Below, piece by piece: positions 6,940-13,129 of a stretch of DNA of 13,129 bases; the first letter of the stretch is position 1; each line of letters begins with the position of its first letter. Source of the stretch: Methanobacteriota archaeon (GTDB lineage: Archaea; Halobacteriota; Syntropharchaeia; DAOWMC01); the NCBI GenBank assembly GCA_030643285.1, contig DAOWMC010000008.1, positions 1-13,129 of the forward strand. Reading direction: 5' to 3'. The position numbers and the translations under genes were made by a program. The notes beneath the pieces were generated by a model, which searched no databases, was not told where the DNA came from, and saw nothing but the letters and a program-made list of their open reading frames with translations.

Positions 6940-7881
6940 ATGAAAACGAAAATATGTGATATGCTTGATATTAAACATCCCATCATTCAAGGTGCAATGG
7001 CCTGGATCGGAACTGCTGAGCTGGCAGCGGCTACCTCAAACGCAGGTGGTCTTGGGATAATTCACCCATTCACTGAAAGAGGGCTGGATAAAGAGATTGA
7101 AATTGCAAGAAAAATTACAGATAAGCCTTTTGGGATAAATATCCCCATACTCAGCCCAGGTGCAAAACGTGCGGTAAAAAAGGTAATAGATGAAGGTATA
7201 ACGGTAGTAACGGCGTCAGTTGGCGATCCTGTAAAGTTTACAAAAAAGCTTCAGGATGAGGGTGTCTGTGTGATTCAGGTCGTTACAAACCTTGCACATG
7301 CGAGGAGGGCAGGTGAGGCAAAAGTTGATTGTGTTGTTGCCTCGGGCATTGAAGCAGGAGGACATCCCGGGCGTGATGAAATAACTACGCTATCTTTAGT
7401 TCCACAGGTAATTGACGCACTTGATATCCCGATTATTGCCGCAGGGGGAATCTGTGATGCGAGGGGGTTGGCCTCAGCCATCATGCTTGGTGCAGAAGGT
7501 GTCCAAATGGGGACAAGGTTTATCGCCACGGATGAATGCATTGCACACGATGATTTCAAGCAGGCAATACTGAATGCGACTGATGTGGACACAACCGTGA
7601 TAGGTAGGGGAATTTTTCCTTCAAGAGTCATAAAAAACGAATTTTCCAATCGATTTGAAGGGATGGATGAAAAGAAAAAGTCTAGAGAGATGCTAACTGA
7701 GATAGAAAGGGCCAAGGCAGCGATGTTGAGGGGAGATCTTGTTGAAGGATCAATGTGGTGTGGTCAATGCGCAGGGTCGATTAATGAAGTTATAAGTGTT
7801 GAGGCGGTTATCAAAAAGATGATTGAGGGGGCAGAAGATATTATAAGTAATAAAGCGATTTTGATTTCTGAAAAAGCATGA
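6940..7881 (+). CDS. FMN-dependent oxidoreductase of the nitronate monooxygenase/FabK-like family (COG2070)
   Basis: A 313-residue TIM-barrel flavoprotein. Visible family motifs are HPIIQGAMAWIGTAELAAATSNAGGLGII (13-41), the nucleotide/FMN segment GIEAGGHPGRD (136-146, with the conserved His 142), and the phosphate-binding IIAAGGICDARGLASAIMLGAEGVQMGTRF (165-194). The C-terminal GSMWCGQCAGSINEV resembles the GQ-AG motif of FabK-type enoyl-ACP reductases and nitronate monooxygenases. Members are often misnamed IMP dehydrogenase-like; the IMPDH active-site loop is absent. Archaea generally lack bacterial type II fatty acid synthesis, so the true substrate is unclear. The stop overlaps the dapF start (ATGA), so the two are almost certainly co-translated. 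Family is confident, reaction is not. Confidence 0.88.
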   Translation: MKTKICDMLDIKHPIIQGAMAWIGTAELAAATSNAGGLGIIHPFTERGLDKEIEIARKITDKPFGINIPILSPGAKRAVKKVIDEGITVVTASVGDPVKFTKKLQDEGVCVIQVVTNLAHARRAGEAKVDCVVASGIEAGGHPGRDEITTLSLVPQVIDALDIPIIAAGGICDARGLASAIMLGAEGVQMGTRFIATDECIAHDDFKQAILNATDVDTTVIGRGIFPSRVIKNEFSNRFEGMDEKKKSREMLTEIERAKAAMLRGDLVEGSMWCGQCAGSINEVISVEAVIKKMIEGAEDIISNKAILISEKA

Positions 7882-8744
7882 ATAAAATCCCATTTACAAA
7901 AATGCACGGAAATGGAAATGACTTTATAGTAATTGATGAATTTGAACGAGAGCTGGTCTCCGATCAAAACAAGGCGGATTTTTCTTACAGGTTTTGCGAT
8001 AGGCATTTTGGTATAGGTGCCGATGGTGTATTATTCTTGTCAAAGTCAAGCAGAACGGATTTTGCAGACATAAAAATGAGGCTGTTTCAACCGGATAGAT
8101 CGGAAGCCGAGATGTGTGGTAACGGCATATGCTGTTTGGTAAAGCATGCGTGTGATAAAAAATATGTCTTGTTTGGTTCGGTAACAGTTGAGACCGTGGC
8201 AGGTATTTTAACGGTAAAAGTTATAAAAAATGATAAAAATGGTAAAATTTTCATCAATGTGAATATGGGCAAAGTCAAATTCGGTAGAAAGGATATACCT
8301 GCAAAAGGAGATGGAACCTTCCTTGAGGAAAAAATGCATGGGTATAAAGTCTCAGCAGTTAACACAGGTGTACCTCATTCTGTAATCTTTGTTGATAATC
8401 TGGATATCCCTCTAAAAGAAATTGCACAAAAGATAAGATTCGATCCTGTGTTTCCAGAGGGTTCAAATGTAAATTTAGTGCTTGTAAAAAACAATTCCCT
8501 TCGCATTAGAACGTATGAGAGGGGTGTTGAAGAAGAGACTTTAAGCTGTGGGACGGGCTCAGTTGCAAGCGTGGTTATAGCCCGCCGCCTCGGCAAGATA
8601 GAATACAAAGGGTCAGAAAAAACACTTGTTAAAACCAATGGCGGTAGTTTATCTATTTCAGAAGAAAACGATTGTGCATATATGGAAAGCACTGCCAAAA
8701 CCGTTTATAATGGAACAATCGAGTTAAGTCCGGCAGGGTTTTAA
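7878..8744 (+). CDS. dapF: Diaminopimelate epimerase
   Basis: Converts LL- to meso-diaminopimelate in lysine biosynthesis. The 288-residue protein has the two pseudo-symmetric halves, each with its catalytic cysteine: Cys 80 in EMCGNGICC and Cys 224 in LSCGTGSVAS. Other hallmarks are KMHGNGNDFIVID (8-20), DRHFGIGADGVL (41-52), NTGVPHSVIF (162-171) and the RTYERGVEEETLSCGTG block. All key residues are present, so the enzyme should be active. The ATG overlaps the upstream COG2070 stop. Its own TAA is separated by a single base from the stop of convergent queE. Presence of DapF implies lysine made through the diaminopimelate route, probably with DapL in an archaeon; dapL is not in this window. 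Confidence 0.96.
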   Translation: MNKIPFTKMHGNGNDFIVIDEFERELVSDQNKADFSYRFCDRHFGIGADGVLFLSKSSRTDFADIKMRLFQPDRSEAEMCGNGICCLVKHACDKKYVLFGSVTVETVAGILTVKVIKNDKNGKIFINVNMGKVKFGRKDIPAKGDGTFLEEKMHGYKVSAVNTGVPHSVIFVDNLDIPLKEIAQKIRFDPVFPEGSNVNLVLVKNNSLRIRTYERGVEEETLSCGTGSVASVVIARRLGKIEYKGSEKTLVKTNGGSLSISEENDCAYMESTAKTVYNGTIELSPAGF

Positions 8745-8745
8745 A

Positions 8746-9525
8746 TCACAAAACACCGATTTGCTTATGAATCTGTGGGATTACAAAAACGTTATCAATA
8801 TACCTTCCTGCCAACTCTGAAAACCTGAAAATTTCCTTAATAGATGGTTTTTTTACCGTTTCCAACCCTCCAGTCTGTGTAACTGGCTGAATTACAAAAT
8901 AAAATGGTTTATCTGGCGTTAAGCCACTCAAATCTTTGCAGATCTTTTCAAATTCATCGATTTTTGTGCCTTTTAGCAGCACCACTTTTATAATCGTTTC
9001 AACATTCAATCCAAATGAGGTTTTAATGCAATCAATTTCGTTTTCGTATAGCTTGGAAAAACCATCTTTTGGGACGGCGTTATGATTTGGTAGTTTAATG
9101 TCAATTGCAGCATAATCAAAAAACCTTATAACCCTCTCAAATTTTTTAGAAGATGTACCACCTGTTTCAAGGTAGTTTTTTAATCCGGATTCATGACATT
9201 TTTTTGCTATGGATATAAGAAAAGTATCGGTTAGAAGGGGCTCGCCACCTGTGAAAGATACACTGTGTAGATCAGGGCTGGTAAGTCGATCTATATGATC
9301 CACAACCACCTCTAATGGCATTGGATTCTTGAAAGAGATAAATTCCCCGGTACCCGGTTCTTTTTCTATTTTGCAAAATTGTTGCTTTGGTTTTTTAAAT
9401 GATTGGGTGTCGCAGTAGCAGCAATTCAGGTTGCACCCCAAAAATCGTATGAATATCTGCCTTCTTCCGGCATAAACTCCTTCCCCCTGAAACGAGGAGA
9501 ATATTTCTCCGATATATCCTTGCAC
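8746..9525 (-). CDS. queE: 7-carboxy-7-deazaguanine synthase QueE
   Basis: A radical SAM enzyme that ring-contracts 6-carboxy-tetrahydropterin to 7-carboxy-7-deazaguanine, leading to preQ0 and, in archaea, to archaeosine at G15 of tRNA. The 259-residue protein begins with the diagnostic IGEIFSSFQGEGVYAGRRQIFIRFLGCNLNCCYCDT; the cluster ligands are Cys 31, 35 and 38 (CX3CX2C). It continues with VSFTGGEPLL and LETGGT, the SAM-binding strands, and DYAAIDIKLP. The start is GTG at 9525, with no clear ribosome site, so a leaderless message is possible. cofH lies 89 nt upstream on the same strand and may be co-transcribed. The other archaeosine genes are not in the window. Confidence 0.93.
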   Translation of the reverse strand: MQGYIGEIFSSFQGEGVYAGRRQIFIRFLGCNLNCCYCDTQSFKKPKQQFCKIEKEPGTGEFISFKNPMPLEVVVDHIDRLTSPDLHSVSFTGGEPLLTDTFLISIAKKCHESGLKNYLETGGTSSKKFERVIRFFDYAAIDIKLPNHNAVPKDGFSKLYENEIDCIKTSFGLNVETIIKVVLLKGTKIDEFEKICKDLSGLTPDKPFYFVIQPVTQTGGLETVKKPSIKEIFRFSELAGRYIDNVFVIPQIHKQIGVL

Positions 9526-9614
9526 TATACGGATCTATGTCACTTGAGAGATAATAAGATATTTATTTGGCCCCCGATAATATGAAATTGGCACTTTGCC
9601 CAAAATTTCCACGT

Positions 9615-10727
9615 TTAACGAAACTGATAAAGCGTAGTTCTTCTTTTTGGAATACGCCCGGCAGTAGATATGATGGACTCGAACTCCTGCGGGACCATAC
9701 GCTCCCCATATGCCCCTCCTGCAGACTTGGATATGTTTTCCTCCATCAGTGTGCCTCCTAAGTCATTCACCCCACAAAAAAGTGATAACCGCGCTAATTT
9801 TTTTCCTAACTTGACCCAGGAAATCTGTATGTTTTTTATATGTGTATGAAAGACGATTCTTGCAAGTGCGTGCATTTTGAGATCCTCCAGATGTGTTGAG
9901 CAATGTCCAGCTAAACTGGTGTTTTTTGATAAGAAGGGTAATGGAATAAACTCAGTGAAACCACCTGTTTCTTTTTGGATCTCTCTTATTTCAAAAAGAT
10001 GCTCAATGCGGTTATTTTCCGTTTCAATGTGCCCATACATCATTGTTGCAGTTGTCGGGATACCTAACCGATGCGCAGTTTTTATAACATCAATCCACTG
10101 GTCAGAACTTAATTTACCCGGACATATAACCTTTCTAACATCATCAACAAGAATTTCTGCTGCTGTGCCTGGCATTGAATCGAGCCCTGCTTTCTTTAAT
10201 TCTAAAAGGGCATTTTTTATGCTGATATTTGAATTGTTGGCCGCATGAAAGACTTCCATGGATGAAAATGCGTGAATATGAATATCATATGATGATTTTA
10301 TGTTTTCAAGTAAATTGCAATAGTACGAGATACCGACCCCATCTAACAAACCACCCTGGATACATACCTCTGTTGCACCCAAATCTAATGCCTCTTCCAC
10401 CTTACCCAAAATTTCATTCATACTGAGTACATATCCGTTATCGTCCCTAAACGCACAAAATTTACACGTACCAACACATAAATTTGTGAAATTGATATTT
10501 CTATTTATTACATATGTTACAATGTCACCATTAACATCCCTGCATAATTCGTCTGCTAATGAAAAAAGCTTAAACGAAGGGATTTTTTTTAGAAGGTAAT
10601 ACACATCCTTATGTAATATACTACCATTCCACACTCTATCAAGCAAGTCATCTGGTATTACAGCCATAGCAAACTGGAAGCCTTTACACACTCCAATCAA
10701 AAAAGTCTTACGGTTTGTAAAATTCAA
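9615..10727 (-). CDS. cofH: FO synthase subunit 2 CofH (aminoribitylaminouracil-tyrosine 4-hydroxyphenyl transferase)
   Basis: CofH is the radical SAM enzyme that joins a tyrosine-derived hydroxyphenyl group to 5-amino-6-ribitylaminouracil; CofG then closes the deazaflavin FO of coenzyme F420. The 370-residue protein carries the cluster motif CVGTCKFC (Cys 84, 88, 91). Family blocks follow: NRNINFTNLC, GATEVCIQGGLLDG, IHIHAFSSMEVFHAA, AGLDSMPGTAAEIL, RLGIPTTATMMYGHIET, ETGGFTEFIPLPF and NDLGGTLMEENISKSAGG. The start is TTG at 10727, backed by AGGAGA 8 nt before it; an in-frame ATG at residue 21 has no ribosome site. CofG is not adjacent. MqnE/MqnC of menaquinone synthesis are related, but these blocks fit CofH best. 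Confidence 0.92.
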   Translation of the reverse strand: MNFTNRKTFLIGVCKGFQFAMAVIPDDLLDRVWNGSILHKDVYYLLKKIPSFKLFSLADELCRDVNGDIVTYVINRNINFTNLCVGTCKFCAFRDDNGYVLSMNEILGKVEEALDLGATEVCIQGGLLDGVGISYYCNLLENIKSSYDIHIHAFSSMEVFHAANNSNISIKNALLELKKAGLDSMPGTAAEILVDDVRKVICPGKLSSDQWIDVIKTAHRLGIPTTATMMYGHIETENNRIEHLFEIREIQKETGGFTEFIPLPFLSKNTSLAGHCSTHLEDLKMHALARIVFHTHIKNIQISWVKLGKKLARLSLFCGVNDLGGTLMEENISKSAGGAYGERMVPQEFESIISTAGRIPKRRTTLYQFR

Positions 10728-10734
10728 TCAAAAA

Positions 10735-10740
10735 TCTCCT
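10735..10740 (-). promoter_or_regulatory. Shine-Dalgarno sequence that places the CofH start at TTG 10727
   Basis: On the minus strand AGGAGA lies 7-8 nt before TTG. The alternative ATG 20 codons downstream has nothing comparable. Confidence 0.65.
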
Positions 10741-10838
10741 GTGAAGCCCATCGATTCTACTATTAGGGTCATCGGTCACTTAATTATGGTATGTACTGAA
10801 GTGTAAATGTATTGTAATAAAAATAACCAACAAAACAG

Positions 10839-10850
10839 TAAATTATATGA
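10839..10850 (+). promoter_or_regulatory. Possible TATA box for L37e
   Basis: TAAATTATATGA precedes the L37e ATG by about 80 nt. If used, transcription would begin near 10870 and the inverted repeat at 10884-10912 would lie in the 5' untranslated leader. Inferred from composition and position. Confidence 0.4.
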
Positions 10851-10883
10851 CGCATCGAAACAGATCAAAGATCAAGTTTTTTA

Positions 10884-10912
10884 TTAAAAAGGTCGTTTAT
10901 TGACCTTTTTAA
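10884..10912 (+). repeat. Perfect 11-bp inverted repeat in the probable L37e leader
   Basis: TTAAAAAGGTC and GACCTTTTTAA are exact reverse complements separated by 7 nt (GTTTATT). It ends 17 nt before the L37e ATG. A tandem heptamer, AGATCAA twice, lies just upstream at 10862-10875. It may be a protein-binding operator or a leader hairpin controlling L37e; a role as terminator for cofH is excluded because cofH runs the other way. Confidence 0.7.
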
Positions 10913-10929
10913 AGGTTGTGGTGTAGAAT

Positions 10930-11091
10930 ATGACAAAAGGAACCCCTTCGTTGGGGAAAAGACAGAAGAGAAGTCACATTAAATGTAGGAGATGTGGTAG
11001 AGTTTCATTTAACACACACAGGAGCTGCTGTGTTTCATGCGGATTTGGAAGATCAAAACGTATGAGAGGTTATAACTGGAATCGAACCTGA
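10930..11091 (+). CDS. rpl37e: 50S ribosomal protein L37e (53 aa)
   Basis: A small zinc-ribbon protein of the archaeal/eukaryal large subunit. Translation from ATG gives [20 protein letters not shown], then [20 protein letters not shown] and [13 protein letters not shown]. Zinc ligands are Cys 19 and 22 (CRRC) and Cys 34 and 37 (CVSC). The opening MTKGTPSxGKR and the ending RxYNW are diagnostic. GGTG at 10920-10923 is the likely ribosome site. In many archaea an Sm-like (LSm) gene directly precedes rpl37e; here the upstream 200 nt hold only regulatory-looking sequence. Downstream, purF starts 52 nt after the stop and could share the message or use its own TATA box. Confidence 0.95.
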   Translation: MTKGTPSLGKRQKRSHIKCRRCGRVSFNTHRSCCVSCGFGRSKRMRGYNWNRT

Positions 11092-11095
11092 ATAA

Positions 11096-11106
11096 GATAT
11101 AAATTA
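11096..11106 (+). promoter_or_regulatory. Possible TATA box for purF
   Basis: GATATAAATTA, just after the L37e stop, is about 40-48 nt before the purF start. It predicts transcription from about 11124 and a leader of about 20 nt containing GAGGG. purF could alternatively be read through from rpl37e. Confidence 0.45.
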
Positions 11107-11131
11107 TAGATATACCATTTGTTTATATTGA

Positions 11132-11136
11132 GAGGG
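11132..11136 (+). promoter_or_regulatory. Ribosome site for the purF TTG start
   Basis: GAGGG lies 7 nt before TTG 11144. The nearby ATG at 11154 is out of frame, so TTG is the only start that keeps the catalytic Cys 5 near the N-terminus. Confidence 0.6.
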
Positions 11137-11143
11137 TAGGATT

Positions 11144-12562
11144 TTGCAAGAAAAATGTGGTGTGGTTGGGGTTTTCCTGGATGAGCCAAAGGAGGAAAAT
11201 CACGCCGCAATATCGATGTATTATGCGCTATTTGCCCTTCAGCACAGGGGCCAGGAGTCTGCGGGCATCGTTATCAGCAAGGATAAAAACATGCGCATAA
11301 TCAAGGGCATGGGCCTGGTCCCCGAAGTTTTTAATGAGCATAACTTGGGGGATTTGAAAGGTACATTTGGGATAGGCCATGTTAGGTATTCGACGACAGG
11401 CGGTTCAAAATTGGAGAACGGTCAACCTCTGATTGTTGAATACAGGGGAGGAAGAATTGCAATTGCACATAACGGAAATTTAGTCAACTCGAAAGAATTG
11501 CGCAAAAAGTTGGAATCTGAGGGGGGAATCTTTTTATCGACATCAGATACTGAGGTAATAGCCCATCTGCTTGTTAAAGAGCTTATGAAGTCGGATATAA
11601 CCAATGCGATCAGGAAAATGATGAGGCAACTGGTGGGTTCTTATTCATTAGCGATACTTATTGATGATACGGTAATAGCTGTCCGTGATCCACTCGGATT
11701 TAAACCATTGTGTCTTGGTGAGATGGAGGGAGGTTATATAGTGGCGTCCGAAAGTGTTGCCATTGACACACTGGATGGGAAATTCATAAGAGATATAAAA
11801 CCGGGGGAAATCCTTATATTAGGAGGTGGGAGACCGGTCAGCCACCAGGTCTATAAATCACAACATACGGCACACTGTGTTTTCGAATATATATATTTTG
11901 CAAGAACTGACTCGGTATTAAATGGTAAGATGGTCTATGATGTGCGCAGGCGCATAGGTGAAACACTGGTTAATGAACATGCCGTCGATGTAGATATAGT
12001 CTCCCCTGTACCGGACTCAGGAGTTACATTTGCGATTGGGTATGCAATAAAGTCCAAGATAGACTATATAGAAAGCCTAATAAAGAACAGATATAGTAGT
12101 AGAACATTTATATTGCCCGGTCAGGAAATGAGAGAAATTGCAGTTAGATTGAAGTTAAATCCTGTGTGCTCAAATGTGAAGGATAAGAAAATAGTGTTGA
12201 TAGATGACAGCATCGTTAGAGGAACGACCGCTAAAAGAATCGTTAATTCACTTAAATTAAAAGGTGCAAAAGAGGTGCACTTAAGAATTGGCAGCCCCCC
12301 TATAAGGTATCCATGCTATTTGGGAATTGATATGGCAACCAGAGGGGAGCTGATAGCCTCCAATAGAGATGTGGAGGGAGTTGGTAAATTGATGGGGTCG
12401 GATTCAATCGGGTATGTGAGTACCGACGGCCTGGTCGAATCAATCGGCATATCTTCAGAGAATCTCTGCATGGGCTGTCTAACCGGGATTTACCCTGTAC
12501 AGATACCGGGGGAAAAGTGTGTGATAAGGCAGCTAACATTAGCTGGGGTAGCGCGGGGGTAG
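11144..12562 (+). CDS. purF: Amidophosphoribosyltransferase (glutamine PRPP amidotransferase)
   Basis: Catalyses the first committed step of purine synthesis, PRPP plus glutamine to phosphoribosylamine. The 472-residue protein begins MQEKCGVVGVF; removal of the four-residue propeptide would expose Cys 5, the Ntn-hydrolase nucleophile. The glutaminase half shows LQHRGQESAGI (32-42), GHVRYSTTG (78-86) and AHNGNL (108-113). The transferase half has the PRPP loop VLIDDSIVRGTT (351-362). Four cysteines (245, 391, 442, 445; the last pair in NLCMGC) match the 4Fe-4S ligands of the Bacillus-type enzyme, so an iron-sulfur form is expected. The start is TTG. The last three codons and the TAG stop lie inside the tRNA-Leu gene; the non-conserved tail VARG is therefore written partly by the tRNA acceptor stem. 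Confidence 0.96.
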   Translation: MQEKCGVVGVFLDEPKEENHAAISMYYALFALQHRGQESAGIVISKDKNMRIIKGMGLVPEVFNEHNLGDLKGTFGIGHVRYSTTGGSKLENGQPLIVEYRGGRIAIAHNGNLVNSKELRKKLESEGGIFLSTSDTEVIAHLLVKELMKSDITNAIRKMMRQLVGSYSLAILIDDTVIAVRDPLGFKPLCLGEMEGGYIVASESVAIDTLDGKFIRDIKPGEILILGGGRPVSHQVYKSQHTAHCVFEYIYFARTDSVLNGKMVYDVRRRIGETLVNEHAVDVDIVSPVPDSGVTFAIGYAIKSKIDYIESLIKNRYSSRTFILPGQEMREIAVRLKLNPVCSNVKDKKIVLIDDSIVRGTTAKRIVNSLKLKGAKEVHLRIGSPPIRYPCYLGIDMATRGELIASNRDVEGVGKLMGSDSIGYVSTDGLVESIGISSENLCMGCLTGIYPVQIPGEKCVIRQLTLAGVARG

Positions 12563-12649
12563 CCAAGCTTGGTCAAAGGCGCAGGACTTAAGATTCTATA
12601 AGATATCCTGTCTTGAAGAAGTTCATGGGTTCGAATCCCATCCCCCGCA
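12553..12649 (+). tRNA. tRNA-Leu (anticodon UAA) with a 12-nt intron
   Basis: The acceptor stem GCGGGGG (12553-12559) pairs perfectly with CCCCCGC (12642-12648), followed by discriminator A 12649; CCA is not encoded. The D arm is GCC/GGC (12562-12564, 12578-12580). The anticodon stem CAGGA (12582-12586) pairs with TCCTG (12606-12610). After intron removal the loop is CTTAAGA with anticodon TAA at 12589-12591. A class II variable arm (12611-12624, CTT/AAG stem) and a T arm (ATGGG, loop TTCGAAT, CCCAT, 12625-12641) complete it. The long variable arm and anticodon identify leucine. The 5' end overlaps purF by 10 nt, and a T-run follows the 3' end. Confidence 0.95.
12593..12604 (+). other. 12-nt archaeal tRNA intron at canonical position 37/38
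   Basis: ATTCTATAAGAT interrupts the anticodon loop. CTTA (12587-12590) pairs with TAAG (12599-12602) as the 4-bp central helix. The two 3-nt bulges are AGA (12591-12593) and ATA (12603-12605). Cutting after the second base of each bulge gives exactly this intron and a normal 7-nt loop. Only five bases (TTCTA) remain beyond the central helix and first bulge, so there is essentially no inner helix. Confidence 0.88.
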
Positions 12650-12661
12650 ATTTTTTAAAAA
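12649..12661 (+). promoter_or_regulatory. T6/A6 stretch between tRNA-Leu and the methylthiotransferase gene
   Basis: AATTTTTTAAAAAA directly follows the tRNA and runs up to the ATG at 12662. The T-run could help stop or pause transcription. There is no ribosome site, so after tRNA 3' processing the downstream gene would have a leader of only about 12 nt. Confidence 0.4.
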
Positions 12662-13129
12662 ATGAAATTCTACATAGAAACATATGGATGTACGGCAAAT
12701 CAGGGTGATTCAAAGAAAATAGAAGCCTTGTTGAAAGAAAAAGGATATACAAAGGTTGAAAATGAGTCTGATGCTGATACTATTGTTATAAATACATGCA
12801 TCGTTACAAAAAGGACTGAATTAAATGTACTAAAGAGGCTACGAAAAGTTGGTAAGGAAAAGAATCTGATCGTTGCAGGATGCCTCCCCGCGGCACAACC
12901 TGATCTGATTTCTCATATTTTAGATTGTGGCAGTTCAATTGAGACAGTTACACCTGATTTACTTAACTCCACCTTTGATTATGAACCCGATGGCGTCATC
13001 GGAACAGCTAACATATCCAATGGTTGTGTAGGTGATTGCTCGTACTGTACCGTAAAAAGCGCAAGAGGAAATCTGGTAAGTTATAGCCCAAAAAATATAT
13101 CAGATGCTGTAAAAAACCTCGTAAGACAA
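12662..13129 (+). CDS. MiaB/MTTase-family tRNA methylthiotransferase, N-terminal part (probable t6A37 methylthiotransferase)
   Basis: Radical SAM enzymes of this family add a methylthio group to position 37 of tRNA; the archaeal/eukaryal branch (e-MtaB, CDKAL1) acts on t6A to give ms2t6A. The first 156 residues are present, and the frame runs off the window. The N-terminal UPF0004 domain has its three cluster cysteines: Cys 10 (YGCTANQGDS), Cys 46 (NTCIVTKRTE) and Cys 74 (AGCLPAAQP). The radical SAM motif follows at Cys 122, 126 and 129 (NGCVGDCSYC). The YGCTANQGDS and VKSARGNLVSY segments are typical of the archaeal subgroup. The gene starts 12 nt after tRNA-Leu without a ribosome site. The catalytic barrel and TRAM domain are outside the window, so substrate assignment is by subgroup resemblance. 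Confidence 0.92.
   Translation, partial: MKFYIETYGCTANQGDSKKIEALLKEKGYTKVENESDADTIVINTCIVTKRTELNVLKRLRKVGKEKNLIVAGCLPAAQPDLISHILDCGSSIETVTPDLLNSTFDYEPDGVIGTANISNGCVGDCSYCTVKSARGNLVSYSPKNISDAVKNLVRQ

Noticed and set aside
7275..7715. 146-residue open frame on the minus strand
   Set aside because: Antisense to the COG2070 oxidoreductase; composition reflects the complementary strand of a real gene.
10728..10929. Hidden small gene (such as LSm) before L37e
   Set aside because: The 202-nt gap shows no open frame with Sm motifs and is too short for a usual LSm gene; the sequence is A/T-rich and contains repeats.
12553..12649. tRNA pseudogene caused by the insertion in the anticodon loop
   Set aside because: The inserted 12 nt form an exact bulge-helix-bulge at position 37/38 and all other stems are intact, which fits a spliced functional tRNA.
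1..13129. CRISPR array, insertion sequence, integrase or attachment site
   Set aside because: No regularly spaced repeats, transposase or integrase motifs, or long terminal repeats are visible; nearly all bases belong to housekeeping genes.

Overview
The window is a gene-dense stretch of an archaeal, most likely euryarchaeal, chromosome. This rests on archaeal/eukaryal-type ribosomal proteins (L21e, L31e, L37e, L39e), aIF6, TiaS, archaeal Pus10, an archaeal-type GlyRS, TATA-like promoters about 25 nt before probable transcription starts, and a tRNA gene with a bulge-helix-bulge intron. CofH, a coenzyme F420 (FO) enzyme, and a DapF lysine-pathway gene suggest an anaerobic F420-using lineage such as methanogens or their relatives. 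I cannot name a genus. No mobile element, CRISPR array or clear horizontally acquired island is visible. No gene-free stretch exceeds 300 bases.

Layout. (1) 1-513: 3' end of glycyl-tRNA synthetase. (2) 586-2844: a three-gene operon of a KaiC/RecA-like ATPase, a fusion of a degenerate KaiC-like domain to an MglA/COG2229-type small GTPase, and a Roadblock/LC7 (MglB-like) protein. This is the most unusual part of the window. (3) 2845-4098, minus strand: TiaS, abutting the Roadblock gene stop to stop. (4) 4186-6897: a translation cluster pus10 - rpl21e - rpl39e - rpl31e - eif6; the 50-residue L39e starts with TTG. (5) 6940-8744: an FMN-dependent COG2070 oxidoreductase overlapping dapF by 4 nt. 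(6) 8746-10727, minus strand: queE (archaeosine/preQ0 pathway) and cofH (FO synthesis), both radical SAM enzymes. (7) 10728-10929: a divergent intergenic region with a strong inverted repeat in the probable L37e leader. (8) 10930-12562: the 53-residue L37e, then purF. (9) 12553-12649: tRNA-Leu(UAA) with a 12-nt intron, overlapping the last 10 nt of purF. (10) 12662-end: the 5' part of a MiaB/MTTase-family tRNA methylthiotransferase.

Taken together, the region is dominated by translation and tRNA maturation: GlyRS, TiaS, Pus10, QueE, the methylthiotransferase, four ribosomal proteins, aIF6 and a tRNA. Purine, lysine and F420 biosynthesis genes are interspersed. The ATPase-GTPase-Roadblock operon is the one signalling-like unit, and its cellular role is unknown from sequence. 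Several genes start with TTG behind a good Shine-Dalgarno sequence, so plain ATG-based calling would misplace or lose them.
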